Assembly (NCBI GenBank): GCA_964645125.1
Contig: CAZXZC010000007.1
Coordinates: forward strand, 1-27,569
Reading direction: 5' to 3'
DNA from: JBDKGD01 sp964645125
GTDB taxonomy: Bacteria > Patescibacteriota > Minisyncoccia > UBA6257 > 2-01-FULL-56-20
Length of the DNA: 27,569 bases
The notes below the pieces were generated by a model, which was not told where the DNA came from, ran no database searches, and saw nothing but the letters and a program-made list of their open reading frames with translations. This document shows, piece after piece, positions 1 through 7,521 of the stretch. The translations under genes and the position numbers were made by a program. Within the stretch, counting starts at the first letter, position 1; every line of letters begins with the position of its first letter.

Positions 1-1
1 G

Positions 2-343
2 CTTGTGTGTTGCGTAGATACGATGGAAGCACGCAAGATGCTCTGGACTCAAGCGAAAAACAACCCACTTGTGGGTATGTTTATCGACACAAGGATTGCT
101 GGGGAGTTTTTGGAGGTATTTGCGGTGCAAACATGCAATGCCGAAGACGCCGATTTTTATCAGCATTTCTTGTATCCTTCAACACAAGCTTTAACCCCCA
201 CTTGCGGATTTCATGGGGCGGTTCATATAAGTTGTGTCGCTGCAAGCATTGCTTGTTCGCACTTGACACTTTTTTGGAAATCAGGTAAACCTGAGAGACA
301 CCTGCAGATGCTCTGCGGGAAGTTTCAACAGATTCGGAACTGA
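2..343 (+). CDS. ThiF-family E1-like adenylyltransferase, C-terminal part (cut by window edge)
   Basis: The frame is open from the window edge to TGA at 341-343 and gives about 113 residues. The visible part begins with a VDTMEARKMLW segment, followed by GMFIDTRIAGEFLEVFAV, a tyrosine-containing FYQHFLYPS stretch, PTCGF and a hydrophobic helix. This order (strand plus D-x-MEAR-K, then iDtRi-gE, then Y..-lyP, then a conserved Cys before a helix) is what I know from the C-terminal half of the Rossmann-like domain of ThiF/MoeB/E1-type enzymes, which adenylate the C-terminus of ubiquitin-like or sulfur-carrier proteins. The ATP-binding N-terminal half would lie outside the window, so it cannot be checked. 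An ATG at 23 could be called as a start, but the conserved segment already begins before it, which argues for a truncated longer gene. A small gene follows 24 nt downstream. Family recognition is from memory of motifs. Confidence 0.62.
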   Translation, partial: LVCCVDTMEARKMLWTQAKNNPLVGMFIDTRIAGEFLEVFAVQTCNAEDADFYQHFLYPSTQALTPTCGFHGAVHISCVAASIACSHLTLFWKSGKPERHLQMLCGKFQQIRN

Positions 344-367
344 ATTTTGGGAAAGGCGGATGATTTT

Positions 368-622
368 ATGGGAATTCGAAAATCGAGAGAATCTCGTAAT
401 TTGAAAGTTATGGTTAATATCGTTCCAACCAGTGGCGAGCCTCAGGTTAAGGAAGTGGAGGTTCCTCGGGGATCGAAAATCGAGCTCGTTGCTCAGTTGG
501 CTGGTGTTGCCAACCCGACTTCTCGAAACATTAAGCTTGGCGTTGCGCCGGCTACCACTGAGACACCGATTGAAAAAGAGGGTCGGGTAGTCACTTTTAC
601 TGAAAGACCCCAGGGTTCTTAG
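368..622 (+). CDS. Small protein with possible beta-grasp/ubiquitin-like layout, next to E1-like gene
   Basis: 84 residues from ATG 368. The start is supported by an AAGGCGG purine run 8 nt upstream; a TTG at 347 in the same frame is a weaker alternative. After a basic N-terminus the pattern is strand (LKVMVNIVP), turn, strand (QVKEVEVPRG), helix (SKIELVAQLAGV), then strands ending in GRVVTFTERPQGS. A strand-turn-strand-helix-strand order with a G before the helix and a short hydrophobic final strand fits small beta-grasp proteins (ThiS/MoaD/ubiquitin-like). The tail ends in QGS, not the diglycine typical of conjugated or sulfur-carrying members. The location directly after an E1-like gene is the main reason to suspect a partner of that enzyme. 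It could equally be an unrelated small protein. No transmembrane segment. Confidence 0.6.
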   Translation: MGIRKSRESRNLKVMVNIVPTSGEPQVKEVEVPRGSKIELVAQLAGVANPTSRNIKLGVAPATTETPIEKEGRVVTFTERPQGS

Positions 623-646
623 GTTCTACCTAGGAATTGGTTTTTT
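616..646 (+). terminator. Rho-independent terminator 1 after the E1-like/small-protein pair
   Basis: A 9-bp stem pairs 616-624 (TTCTTAGGT) with 628-636 (ACCTAGGAA), one G-T pair included, with a TCT loop. It is followed by TTGGTTTTTT. The stop codon of the small gene (620-622) lies inside the left arm. Confidence 0.6.
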
Positions 647-659
647 GAAAAAACTCTAA

Positions 660-698
660 AAAGCTGTATGGGCGACCCCTATGCAGCTTTCTTTTTTT
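660..698 (+). terminator. Rho-independent terminator 2, in tandem
   Basis: A stem of about 13 bp starts with AAAGCTG (660-666) pairing CAGCTTT (684-690) and continues inward through TATGGG against CCTATG with wobble pairs. The loop is CGACC and the U-tract runs 688-698. It ends only 12 nt before the next ATG. Confidence 0.8.
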
Positions 699-710
699 GG
701 GGGGTACATT

Positions 711-1154
711 ATGTTTGAAAAAACAATCTTTGACCGTATTCTTTCTATTGGATTGCCGTTGGGAGAGTATGCGGTCTTTGGGAGTGCCTTGCTTCAGGTG
801 TTTGGCATTCGCACAGCAGCTGATCTTGATATTATCGTAACTCCTGAACTATTTGAGGAGTTGCGAAATCAAGAAGGCTGGGAAGAAAAACACGGGAATG
901 GATTTTTGAAGCTGGAAAAAGGCGAGGCATCGGTGACTACTGTTCAAGATAAGCCTACGGATGGAGACTACAATCCGGAACGACTTCGTCTTATCCGCGA
1001 AGCCGTTATAATCAGCGGGTGTCCGTTTGTTCGAATTCAGGAGGTGGTGGCTTGCAAGCTCGCTTACGATCGAGAAAAAGATCGTCGTGATGTTGAGGCT
1101 TTGCGTCCGTATCTTGAAGCCAGTAATAAAGGACGGGATATTTATAGAGTTTGA
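711..1154 (+). CDS. Nucleotidyltransferase-fold protein (minimal NTase)
   Basis: 147 residues. An ATG at 681 in frame lies inside the terminator hairpin, so ATG 711, preceded by a G-rich run (GGGGGG, 699-704), is taken as the start. Residues 20-43 hold the nucleotidyltransferase core: a GSALL motif (G24-S25), then ADLDIIV with D38 and D40 as the expected metal-binding pair. A later KDRRDVEAL segment is typical of stand-alone minimal nucleotidyltransferase relatives (MNT/AbiEii-like). Such proteins transfer nucleotides to proteins or RNA, and many are toxin-antitoxin components. No HEPN or other partner gene is beside it here, so the substrate is unknown. The gene sits between terminators on both sides and no clear promoter of its own was found. 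Confidence 0.7.
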   Translation: MFEKTIFDRILSIGLPLGEYAVFGSALLQVFGIRTAADLDIIVTPELFEELRNQEGWEEKHGNGFLKLEKGEASVTTVQDKPTDGDYNPERLRLIREAVIISGCPFVRIQEVVACKLAYDREKDRRDVEALRPYLEASNKGRDIYRV

Positions 1155-1179
1155 AATATCTTTTTCTATTCTTAAATTA

Positions 1180-1210
1180 GGTCACACCTTGTGTGTGGCC
1201 TTTTTCTTTT
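1180..1210 (+). terminator. Rho-independent terminator after NTase gene
   Basis: GGTCACAC (1180-1187) pairs with GTGTGGCC (1193-1200) around a CTTGT loop, followed by TTTTTCTTTT. It separates the NTase gene from the pilus locus. Confidence 0.85.
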
Positions 1211-1243
1211 GTCTATCCACTATACCCTAACCCCTGCTGGCTA

Positions 1244-1249
1244 TATACT
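1244..1249 (+). promoter_or_regulatory. -10 box of pilB, predicted leaderless
   Basis: TATACT ends 6 nt before the pilB ATG at 1256, so the usual start point (7th base after the box) is the A of the ATG. No convincing -35 was seen. Confidence 0.6.
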
Positions 1250-1255
1250 ATATGC

Positions 1256-2971
1256 ATGACGACTGAGCAGTTGTTGAATGTTTTGCGGACACATAATTTG
1301 CTTGATGAAGCAGCGCTGACGCGACTGCAGAAAGAAATTATTGTGTCGGGGAAGCCTGCTGAAGAAATTATTGTATCGCAACGGTTGGTGGATGACGCGA
1401 AAATTGCTCAGGCAAAAGCGGATGTGTTTAAGATTCCGTACCGGAAAATTGATTTTACCGCCTATAGCGATGAGCTCTTGAAGTTTATTCCTGAAGAAAC
1501 GGCACGGACGTATTTTGTGGTGCCGTATTCAAAGCAAGACAACGTGCTGGTGGTTGGCATGGTGCAGCCAGATGACTTGAAGGCGCAAGAAGCGTTAAAG
1601 TTTATTGCCCACCAGGCGCATGTGAATTTGGGGGTGGTTATTATTTCGTACTCCGATTGGCAACAGGTGATGCGCAAATACTCTCCGTATAAGTCGGAGG
1701 TGCAGGAGGCGATTCAGGCGTTGCATTTGAAATCGAATGATGACTTGGTGTCTTTGGAAAAGGGAAGTACGCGCCAGGAAGATGCGCCGGTGATTCGGAT
1801 TGTGGCGGATACTTTACGCGAAGCGGTGGGTGCGGGGGCGTCAGATATTCACATTGAACCGCAACAACATTACCTGCGCGTGCGCTTTCGGGTGGACGGG
1901 GATTTAAAGGAAGCGGCAACGTTACCGGCTGAAATATCGGCCTTGGTGATATCGCGTATTAAAATTTTGTGTAATTTGAAGATTGATGAAACTCGTACCC
2001 CGCAAGATGGGCGGTTTCGTAGTAAAGTGCTTGATAAAGAAATTGATTTTCGTGTTGCAACATTTCCAACTCCACTGGGCGAGAAAGTGGCGATTCGTAT
2101 TTTGGATTCTACGACAGGACTCAAAAGTTTTGAGAAGTTGGGGCTTGTGGGTGGTAACCTTGAGGTGATTCAGAAGGGTTTGGAAAAGCCGTATGGCATG
2201 ATTTTGGTAACAGGGCCCACGGGCTCAGGTAAATCTACTACGCTGTACGCGTTTTTGCAGCAGTTGAATAAAGAAGATGTAAACATTGTTTCGCTTGAGG
2301 ACCCGGTGGAGTATTTTGTGTCGGGTGTAAACCAGTCGCAGGTGCGGCCGGAGATTGGGTATGACTTTGCCAGCGGTCTTCGGCAAATTTTGCGCCAAGA
2401 CCCCGACATTATAATGGTGGGTGAAATTCGTGATATAGAAACGGCGGGGCTGGCGGTGAATGCTGCCCTTACGGGGCACATTGTGCTTTCTACGCTTCAC
2501 ACCAATAACGCAGCTGGTGTGGTGCCGCGGCTACTTGATATGAAAGTGGAGCCATTTTTGATTGCGGCGTCTTTGAATTTGATGATTGGCCAGCGATTGG
2601 TGTCGCAGTTGTGCCAAGCCTGTAAAAAACCGGAGGCTCCATCTGCAACAATAAAAGAAATTATAGATAAAGCGCTCCATGAAATGCCGGCAGCCGTGCG
2701 CGCGCCGTACGAAAAAGAGTACAGTATTTTTCATTCAGAAGGGTGTGCGGCTTGTAAGGGGCGCGGGGTGTCGGGGCGTATTGCTATTTTTGAAGTGATT
2801 GCGATGACGAGCGACTTGGAGGAGATCATTGCGAAAAACCCAACCTTGCCTCAAATTGTGGCATCTGCCCGCAAGCAGGGAACACTTACGATGCGCCAGG
2901 ATGGCATTTTGAAAGCATTAGCTGGTGTTGTTTCTATAGAAGAAGTGCTAAAAGAAACGGAGGAGATATAA
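1256..2971 (+). CDS. pilB: PilB/GspE type IV pilus extension ATPase
   Basis: 571 residues. The frame is open further upstream (to 1193), but that stretch lies in a terminator and promoter, so ATG 1256 is chosen. The N-terminal ~170 residues form a GspE_N-type domain. The hexameric ATPase domain follows, with Walker A GPTGSGKST (320-328), an Asp box SLEDPVEY, Walker B DPDIIMVGEIRD and a His box TGHIVLSTLHT. Near the C-terminus two CxxC pairs (CQACK and CAACKGRG) form the zinc-binding tetracysteine motif usual in PilB/GspE. ATP hydrolysis in the cytoplasm drives pilin addition at the PilC platform. It is the first gene of the pilus block with its own promoter, followed 57 nt later by pilT. All catalytic motifs are intact. 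Confidence 0.97.
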   Translation: MTTEQLLNVLRTHNLLDEAALTRLQKEIIVSGKPAEEIIVSQRLVDDAKIAQAKADVFKIPYRKIDFTAYSDELLKFIPEETARTYFVVPYSKQDNVLVVGMVQPDDLKAQEALKFIAHQAHVNLGVVIISYSDWQQVMRKYSPYKSEVQEAIQALHLKSNDDLVSLEKGSTRQEDAPVIRIVADTLREAVGAGASDIHIEPQQHYLRVRFRVDGDLKEAATLPAEISALVISRIKILCNLKIDETRTPQDGRFRSKVLDKEIDFRVATFPTPLGEKVAIRILDSTTGLKSFEKLGLVGGNLEVIQKGLEKPYGMILVTGPTGSGKSTTLYAFLQQLNKEDVNIVSLEDPVEYFVSGVNQSQVRPEIGYDFASGLRQILRQDPDIIMVGEIRDIETAGLAVNAALTGHIVLSTLHTNNAAGVVPRLLDMKVEPFLIAASLNLMIGQRLVSQLCQACKKPEAPSATIKEIIDKALHEMPAAVRAPYEKEYSIFHSEGCAACKGRGVSGRIAIFEVIAMTSDLEEIIAKNPTLPQIVASARKQGTLTMRQDGILKALAGVVSIEEVLKETEEI

Positions 2972-3015
2972 GGAACTTAAAACACACTTTGTGATTTGTG
3001 GTACGTGTCCTGTGG

Positions 3016-3021
3016 TATACT
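3016..3021 (+). promoter_or_regulatory. Extended -10 box of pilT, predicted leaderless
   Basis: TGG-TATACT (extended -10) ends 7 nt before the pilT ATG at 3029; the predicted start point is 3028. The 57-nt pilB-pilT gap holds no terminator. Confidence 0.65.
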
Positions 3022-3028
3022 TTTTTAT

Positions 3029-4102
3029 ATGGCGAATTTTCAAGATCAGCTGAAGAGTTTATTGGTAACCACGGCAAAACAGGCGGCTTCGGATTTACAT
3101 ATTTCGGTTGGGACACATCCGACGATTCGAGTGGATGGGGTGCTTATTCCACTTCAAAAAGAAGGAATGGTGACGCCTGAAGTGGCGCAGGGTTTGATAG
3201 AGGCGCTTATCACTCCTGAGCAGAAAAAGAAGTTGGAAGAAAACCGACAGATTGACTTTGCCTATGCGTTAGAAGACAAGGCGCGGTTTCGGGTAAATGT
3301 GTTTTATCAGCGCGGGTTTTTGTCAGCTGCACTTCGATTGGTGCCAGCGCGTATTCGCACGCTTGAGGAGCTTGGGTTGCCACCGATTTTACATGATTTT
3401 GCAAAACTTTCTCAGGGGTTTGTGCTGATTGTGGGTCCTGCGGGGCATGGAAAATCAACAACGCTTGCCGCGATGCTTGATGAGATTAACCACGCACGAA
3501 CCGATCATATTATTACCATCGAAGATCCAATTGAGTATTTATTTTCGCAGGATCGGGGAATTATTTCCCAGCGTGAAGTAGAAAATGATGTACCGACATT
3601 TCAAGATGGGTTGCGTACTGTGCTTCGCCAAGACCCGGATGTGGTGATGGTGGGTGAAATGCGTGATGCGGGTTCTATTGCAACAGCCATGACGGCTGCT
3701 GAAACGGGGCATTTGGTGTTTTCTACGCTCCACACGAACTCGGCTTCTCAAACGATTGATCGTATTATCGATTCATTTCCACCACAGCAGCAGGGGCAGG
3801 TGGTTTCGCAGCTTTCGGCAACCCTTGTGGCAATTGTTTCGCAGCGACTAGTACCGCGCATTTCGGGGGGGCGTATTCCGGCAACGGAGATTATGATTGT
3901 GAATCCGGCTATTCGCAACCTGATTCGTGAAAAGAAAGTGTATGAGATTGATTTGGTTATTGAAACGAGCTTGCAGGAGGGAATGATATCGTTAAATCGT
4001 TCGCTGGTGAATTTGGTGCGCAACAAAGAAATTTCACTTGAAAATGCCGAGCTCTATTCGTTAAATCCTGCAGAATTACGTATATTACTCGAGAGATTTT
4101 AA
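3029..4102 (+). CDS. pilT: PilT pilus retraction ATPase
   Basis: 357 residues from ATG 3029; an in-frame GTG at 2996 lies upstream of the -10 box and is rejected. The protein lacks the long GspE_N domain of PilB and has the PilT layout: a PAS-like N-domain (ASDLHISVG, FRVNVFYQRG), then the ATPase core with Walker A GPAGHGKST (from residue 136), IEDPIEY, Walker B DPDVVMVGEMRD and TGHLVFSTLHTNS. The AIRNLIRE motif near the C-terminus is the PilT signature needed for retraction. Walker A carries A and H where PilB has T and S, still consistent with GxxGxGKS. It works opposite PilB to depolymerise pili, giving twitching or DNA uptake. pilC follows after 12 nt. Confidence 0.95.
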   Translation: MANFQDQLKSLLVTTAKQAASDLHISVGTHPTIRVDGVLIPLQKEGMVTPEVAQGLIEALITPEQKKKLEENRQIDFAYALEDKARFRVNVFYQRGFLSAALRLVPARIRTLEELGLPPILHDFAKLSQGFVLIVGPAGHGKSTTLAAMLDEINHARTDHIITIEDPIEYLFSQDRGIISQREVENDVPTFQDGLRTVLRQDPDVVMVGEMRDAGSIATAMTAAETGHLVFSTLHTNSASQTIDRIIDSFPPQQQGQVVSQLSATLVAIVSQRLVPRISGGRIPATEIMIVNPAIRNLIREKKVYEIDLVIETSLQEGMISLNRSLVNLVRNKEISLENAELYSLNPAELRILLERF

Positions 4103-4114
4103 ATTTTACGACTC

Positions 4115-5326
4115 ATGCGTTTTAAGTATCAAGCAAAAAATAAAGAAGGAGAGTTGCAGGTGGGATATGTGGAGGCCGTTAATAAAGAGGCTGCCGCTTC
4201 TATTTTGACTGGTCACAGTCTTTTTATTTTAAGTATTCAATCCACTGAAAAGACGGGGTTTATTGATCGAATCTCAAGTTATTTTTCCGGGGTTAATTCT
4301 AAGGAGCTCACTATTTTTACTCGTCAATTTGCCACCCTTTTAGAGGCGCGGTTACCACTTTCGTCGGCATTAAAAACGTTATATGAGCAGACGACACACC
4401 CTGCGTTAAAGCAGGCGATTGGTCAGGTGAATGACGATGTGACGGCTGGACTTTCGCTTTCACAGGCAATGGAGCGACAGGCGGATATTTTTTCTGCATT
4501 TTTCGTGAGTATGATCAAGTCGGCGGAAGTGATTGGAAATTTGGAGGAAGTGTCCGGGTTTTTGGCCGATTATATGGAAAAGGAATATACCTTAAAAATG
4601 AAAGCGCGTTCGGCCCTTATTTACCCAGCTATTGTAGTAGGGCTGTTTTCGCTTGTGGCTTTTATTATGGTGACGTTTGTGTTTCCGCAGATTGGGCCTA
4701 TTTTTGAGCAGTCGGGGGTTGCGTTGCCATTTTTCACACGCGCGCTTATTGGGACCGGTGTGTTTTTGGGCACGTGGTGGCCAGTGCTTCTGGTGGTGGC
4801 TATTATTGCGTTGGTGGTGGCGCTTGATTACTTTCAATCAAGTGAGGGTCGAGCGCTTTGGGATGATATAAAAGTGAAGTTGCCGGGAATTTCGCGTGTG
4901 TATTTGCCACTGACCATGGCACGGCTTGCGAATGTCATGGCGATGCTCTTAAAAGGCGGTGTGCCTGTGACGCAAGCACTTGAGATTGCGGGGCAGACTA
5001 TTAACAATGTGTTGTATCGCGATTTATTCAGTGATATTTCACAAGAAGTCCGCCAAGGTCGCCCGCTTTCTACCTCAGTGTCAGCATACCCCGATTATTT
5101 TCCGGCGCTTGTTTCGCAAATGTTGGTCGTGGGTGAGGCGACCGGGCAGATTGATAAGATGTTCGCGCGGTTGGCGAAGTTTTATGAGCGCGAGGCAGAT
5201 AGTATGATTTCGAATGTAGTGGATTTGATTCAGCCGACTTTGATGATTGTTATTGGACTTTTAGTAGGCGTTTTGTTTGCTTCGGTGTTGGTGCCATTAT
5301 ATAAACTCACCTCGACCATTCAATAG
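4115..5326 (+). CDS. pilC: PilC/GspF inner-membrane platform protein
   Basis: 403 residues, the usual length. It starts with MRFKYQAKNKEGELQ, typical of this family (F-Y-x-a-x-d-x-x-G). Two GspF domains follow: one at about 65-190 ending in a membrane segment (ALIYPAIVVGLFSLVAFIMV), the second at about 265-395 ending in another (PTLMIVIGLLVGVLFASVLV). A third hydrophobic segment lies between (VLLVVAIIALVVAL). PilC sits in the cytoplasmic membrane, binds PilB and PilT rings, and turns their motion into pilin insertion or removal. There is no SD sequence; the ATG is 12 nt after the pilT stop, suggesting co-transcription. Confidence 0.95.
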   Translation: MRFKYQAKNKEGELQVGYVEAVNKEAAASILTGHSLFILSIQSTEKTGFIDRISSYFSGVNSKELTIFTRQFATLLEARLPLSSALKTLYEQTTHPALKQAIGQVNDDVTAGLSLSQAMERQADIFSAFFVSMIKSAEVIGNLEEVSGFLADYMEKEYTLKMKARSALIYPAIVVGLFSLVAFIMVTFVFPQIGPIFEQSGVALPFFTRALIGTGVFLGTWWPVLLVVAIIALVVALDYFQSSEGRALWDDIKVKLPGISRVYLPLTMARLANVMAMLLKGGVPVTQALEIAGQTINNVLYRDLFSDISQEVRQGRPLSTSVSAYPDYFPALVSQMLVVGEATGQIDKMFARLAKFYEREADSMISNVVDLIQPTLMIVIGLLVGVLFASVLVPLYKLTSTIQ

Positions 5327-5337
5327 TGGAGGTGTGC

Positions 5338-5343
5338 TATACT
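5338..5343 (+). promoter_or_regulatory. Extended -10 box of the major pilin gene
   Basis: TGC-TATACT, predicted start about 5350, giving a leader of about 34 nt before ATG 5384. A separate promoter inside the operon would suit the high output expected for a major pilin. Confidence 0.55.
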
Positions 5344-5383
5344 TAATGACAAGGAAATATTCATCACTTCTTTTTATATATTC

Positions 5384-5851
5384 ATGAGTACTTTGTTTGT
5401 GCGGTCTGCGAAACGGGGTTTTACGCTTATTGAAATCCTCATCGTCGTGGCTATTATTGGTATTTTGGCTTCAGTTGCTTTAGTTGGTTTGAACCCGGTG
5501 CAAAGGAAAGGCCGTGATGCGCGGCGTATTAGTGATTTGCGTCAGATCCAGACTTCATTGGAGCTTTATTTCACGAAAAAAGGCACTTATCCTAATGTAT
5601 CAAACTTCCCTGACTTGAAAGCTGAGTTGATCGACGCGGGCATAGGAACGAATAATATTCCTGATGATCCTCGTGCAACTGGGAGTAATGATATTCATTA
5701 TTTTTACGGAACTGATTCAACAAATTCGAGTTATGTGTTGGGTGCGCAATTAGAAGATACTTCTAATCCGGTTTTCAATGATTCGCTTAACCAAGATACG
5801 TTTGGCGTTGCCTGTAGTAGGAGTAACGGCGTGTACTGTGTGCAGCTTTAG
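5384..5851 (+). CDS. Type IV major pilin candidate
   Basis: 155 residues. Prepilin peptidase site at AKRG|FTLIEI (cut after G12), with Phe at +1 and Glu at +5, then the hydrophobic N-terminal helix (LIVVAIIGILASVALVGL). The following segment (QRKGRDARRISDLRQIQTSLELYF plus TKKGTYP, given here in two parts) is the amphipathic helix and loop common in major pilins of Patescibacteria. The globular domain ends with a Cys pair (C-SRSNGVY-C) that could form the D-region disulfide loop. It lies between pilC and pilD and has its own promoter, which supports the major subunit role. Substrate of PilD, polymerised by PilB/PilC. Confidence 0.9.
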   Translation: MSTLFVRSAKRGFTLIEILIVVAIIGILASVALVGLNPVQRKGRDARRISDLRQIQTSLELYFTKKGTYPNVSNFPDLKAELIDAGIGTNNIPDDPRATGSNDIHYFYGTDSTNSSYVLGAQLEDTSNPVFNDSLNQDTFGVACSRSNGVYCVQL

Positions 5852-5875
5852 ATTCTCACATAATTTTTATTTGTT

Positions 5876-6760
5876 ATGATCTGGGTTGTATTGTTTGTGT
5901 TCGGCACTATCTTGGGCAGTTTCTTGAATGTGATTGCCACGCGCTACAACCCTGATCGATTTATTCTTTCTGCCTCCGTTATCGGGGGCAGATCGCGTTG
6001 TGATGGATGTGGTAAGCAGCTTCGTTTTTTTGAATTAGTTCCAATTGCTAGTTACGTATTTGCTTTGGGACGATGCATGCGATGTAGGACTCACTTGTCG
6101 TTGCAGTATGTCGTAGCAGAAGTTTTTTCGGGCGTGATTGTGGCCACTGTGCCGTATTGGTTATTTGTGCATTCATTTTTTTCTCATTATTCAACGGCGT
6201 ATATTGTTGCAGCTATTGTGTGGGTGATTGTATTTGAGCTGCTCCTTCTTATGGCGCTTATTGATGTTCGGTTGCAGCTTATTCCAGATGAAATAAATGT
6301 GGCGATTGCGGTTATAGGCATTGGGTACACCTTGTATCGAATGGTTGTTATGCCTACGGTGAGCTGGGTAGGTCAGGCCCATGTTTCATTGTTGGGAAGC
6401 TATGGATTGCTTTTTGGGTTACAGGATTCGTTGCTATTGAATCGCGCAGCGGCTTTTTTGTGCGTCATTGTTTTCTTTGCAGCTCTTTTGGTGTGCACTA
6501 GAGGGAGGGGGATTGGCTTGGGCGATGTGAAGTTGGCTGTTGCCTGCAGCTTTTTATTTGGATGGCCCGATATTCTGTTTATTACTTGCTTAGGATTTGT
6601 GATTGGTGCGGTATATGGGGCGTGGTTTTTGATTCGCAAGCAATTTTCTATGAAAAAGATGATTGCGTTTGGGCCGTTTTTCGCGTTGGCAGCATTTCTG
6701 CTCTTTTTTTGGGGTCAGCAGTTTTTGTCTGGATATTTTGGGTTGTTTGGGATTTTATAA
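5876..6760 (+). CDS. pilD: PilD prepilin peptidase
   Basis: 294 residues, multi-pass membrane protein. The N-terminal cytoplasmic domain has the two CxxC pairs of the bifunctional family (C42-DG-C45, C67-MR-C70), expected to bind zinc. Catalytic aspartates are seen at D130 (ALIDVRLQLIPDE) and D217 (GLGDVKL), the two positions known for GxGD aspartyl proteases of this type. GSFLNV near the N-terminus is also a family motif. It cleaves prepilins after the conserved Gly and N-methylates the new N-terminus when the methylase part is active. It should process all seven prepilin-like proteins in this window. It starts 24 nt after the pilin stop with no SD. Confidence 0.96.
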   Translation: MIWVVLFVFGTILGSFLNVIATRYNPDRFILSASVIGGRSRCDGCGKQLRFFELVPIASYVFALGRCMRCRTHLSLQYVVAEVFSGVIVATVPYWLFVHSFFSHYSTAYIVAAIVWVIVFELLLLMALIDVRLQLIPDEINVAIAVIGIGYTLYRMVVMPTVSWVGQAHVSLLGSYGLLFGLQDSLLLNRAAAFLCVIVFFAALLVCTRGRGIGLGDVKLAVACSFLFGWPDILFITCLGFVIGAVYGAWFLIRKQFSMKKMIAFGPFFALAAFLLFFWGQQFLSGYFGLFGIL

Positions 6761-6815
6761 AGAAGGATTATAGGTGACAGGCTTGCATGGTTTAGGGATA
6801 AGAACATAAATAATC

Positions 6816-6821
6816 TATACT
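6816..6821 (+). promoter_or_regulatory. -10 box before the GspH-like prepilin
   Basis: TATACT; predicted start point about 6828, leaving a leader of only about 8 nt (no room for a normal SD) before ATG 6836. Confidence 0.5.
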
Positions 6822-6835
6822 TAATACAAGAGTAA

Positions 6836-7450
6836 ATGCACAAAATAGTACCGACAAAGACTTTTTGTTTGAAACCTAAAATCTTCAACCTACAACCTGG
6901 CCAATTTGGTCGAGAAGCTTTTACGTTGGTTGAGGTTCTTATTGTGGTGGCGGTTACCGCGCTACTCTCAAGTTTTTTATTGGTATATAACAATAATTCT
7001 CGTAAGCAGATCGCGCTTTTCGTAGAGCAGGCAAAAATTGCTCAAATTATTACTAAGGCAAAGTCTCAGGCGATTTCGACCTACGCTACTGGTGGAGGAG
7101 TTGCTGTTTGTGGTTATGGCGTGCAATTCAATTACGCAGAAGGTTCATACGATATTTTTCGGTACGAATATGACCGTGATTGCGACACTCTTACTCGAGC
7201 AACAGCGGTGTTTGATGATTTTCACGTAAAGCCAGTTGAAGGATTACACTTCACTCTCAATCAATCTTTGGAGTTTAATGGTACACAAGACGATGCTGTG
7301 TCTTATGTGCTTTTTGTGCCGCCTGATCCGCGCACCATTATACGAGTGGGGGATGTTTCTCGCTCATCTGGTTCGATATATGTAAAGGCAAAAAACTCCC
7401 AAGAGAGCGCGAAGGTGATGATTGGTTCTGCGGGCCAGATTAATTATTAA
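6836..7450 (+). CDS. GspH/FimT-like minor prepilin
   Basis: 204 residues. An unusually long 28-residue leader (rich in K, P, Q) ends at GREA|FTLVEV, so the residue before the cut is Ala, not Gly; F at +1 and E at +5 are kept. The hydrophobic helix LIVVAVTALLSSFLLVY follows, then a segment (KIAQIITKAKSQAISTY) resembling the start of GspH/FimT domains. The C-terminal half looks like a beta-rich pilin head. GspH/FimT proteins are minor subunits that help start pilus assembly. It is the first of three minor prepilins in a row (6836, 7522, 8088), as in PilV/W clusters elsewhere. Confidence 0.85.
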   Translation: MHKIVPTKTFCLKPKIFNLQPGQFGREAFTLVEVLIVVAVTALLSSFLLVYNNNSRKQIALFVEQAKIAQIITKAKSQAISTYATGGGVAVCGYGVQFNYAEGSYDIFRYEYDRDCDTLTRATAVFDDFHVKPVEGLHFTLNQSLEFNGTQDDAVSYVLFVPPDPRTIIRVGDVSRSSGSIYVKAKNSQESAKVMIGSAGQINY

Positions 7451-7521
7451 AAGAGCTTTTGGGCGGTAGGTTATTAGGTTTTAGCAGATACTGTATTATA
7501 AATAGTATAGGTATATACGTT

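Noticed and set aside
7..288. Second open frame over the E1-like gene
   Set aside because: The other frame (2-343) has the conserved E1-like motifs; this one has a composition without any family pattern.
263..319. TTGACA at 263-268 and a hairpin at 301-319 as promoter and terminator
   Set aside because: Both lie inside the E1-like coding frame, there is no T-tract after the hairpin, and the -10 at the right distance is poor.
2998..3180. Short open frame in the pilT start region
   Set aside because: It overlaps the clear PilT frame and the promoter and has no family signs.
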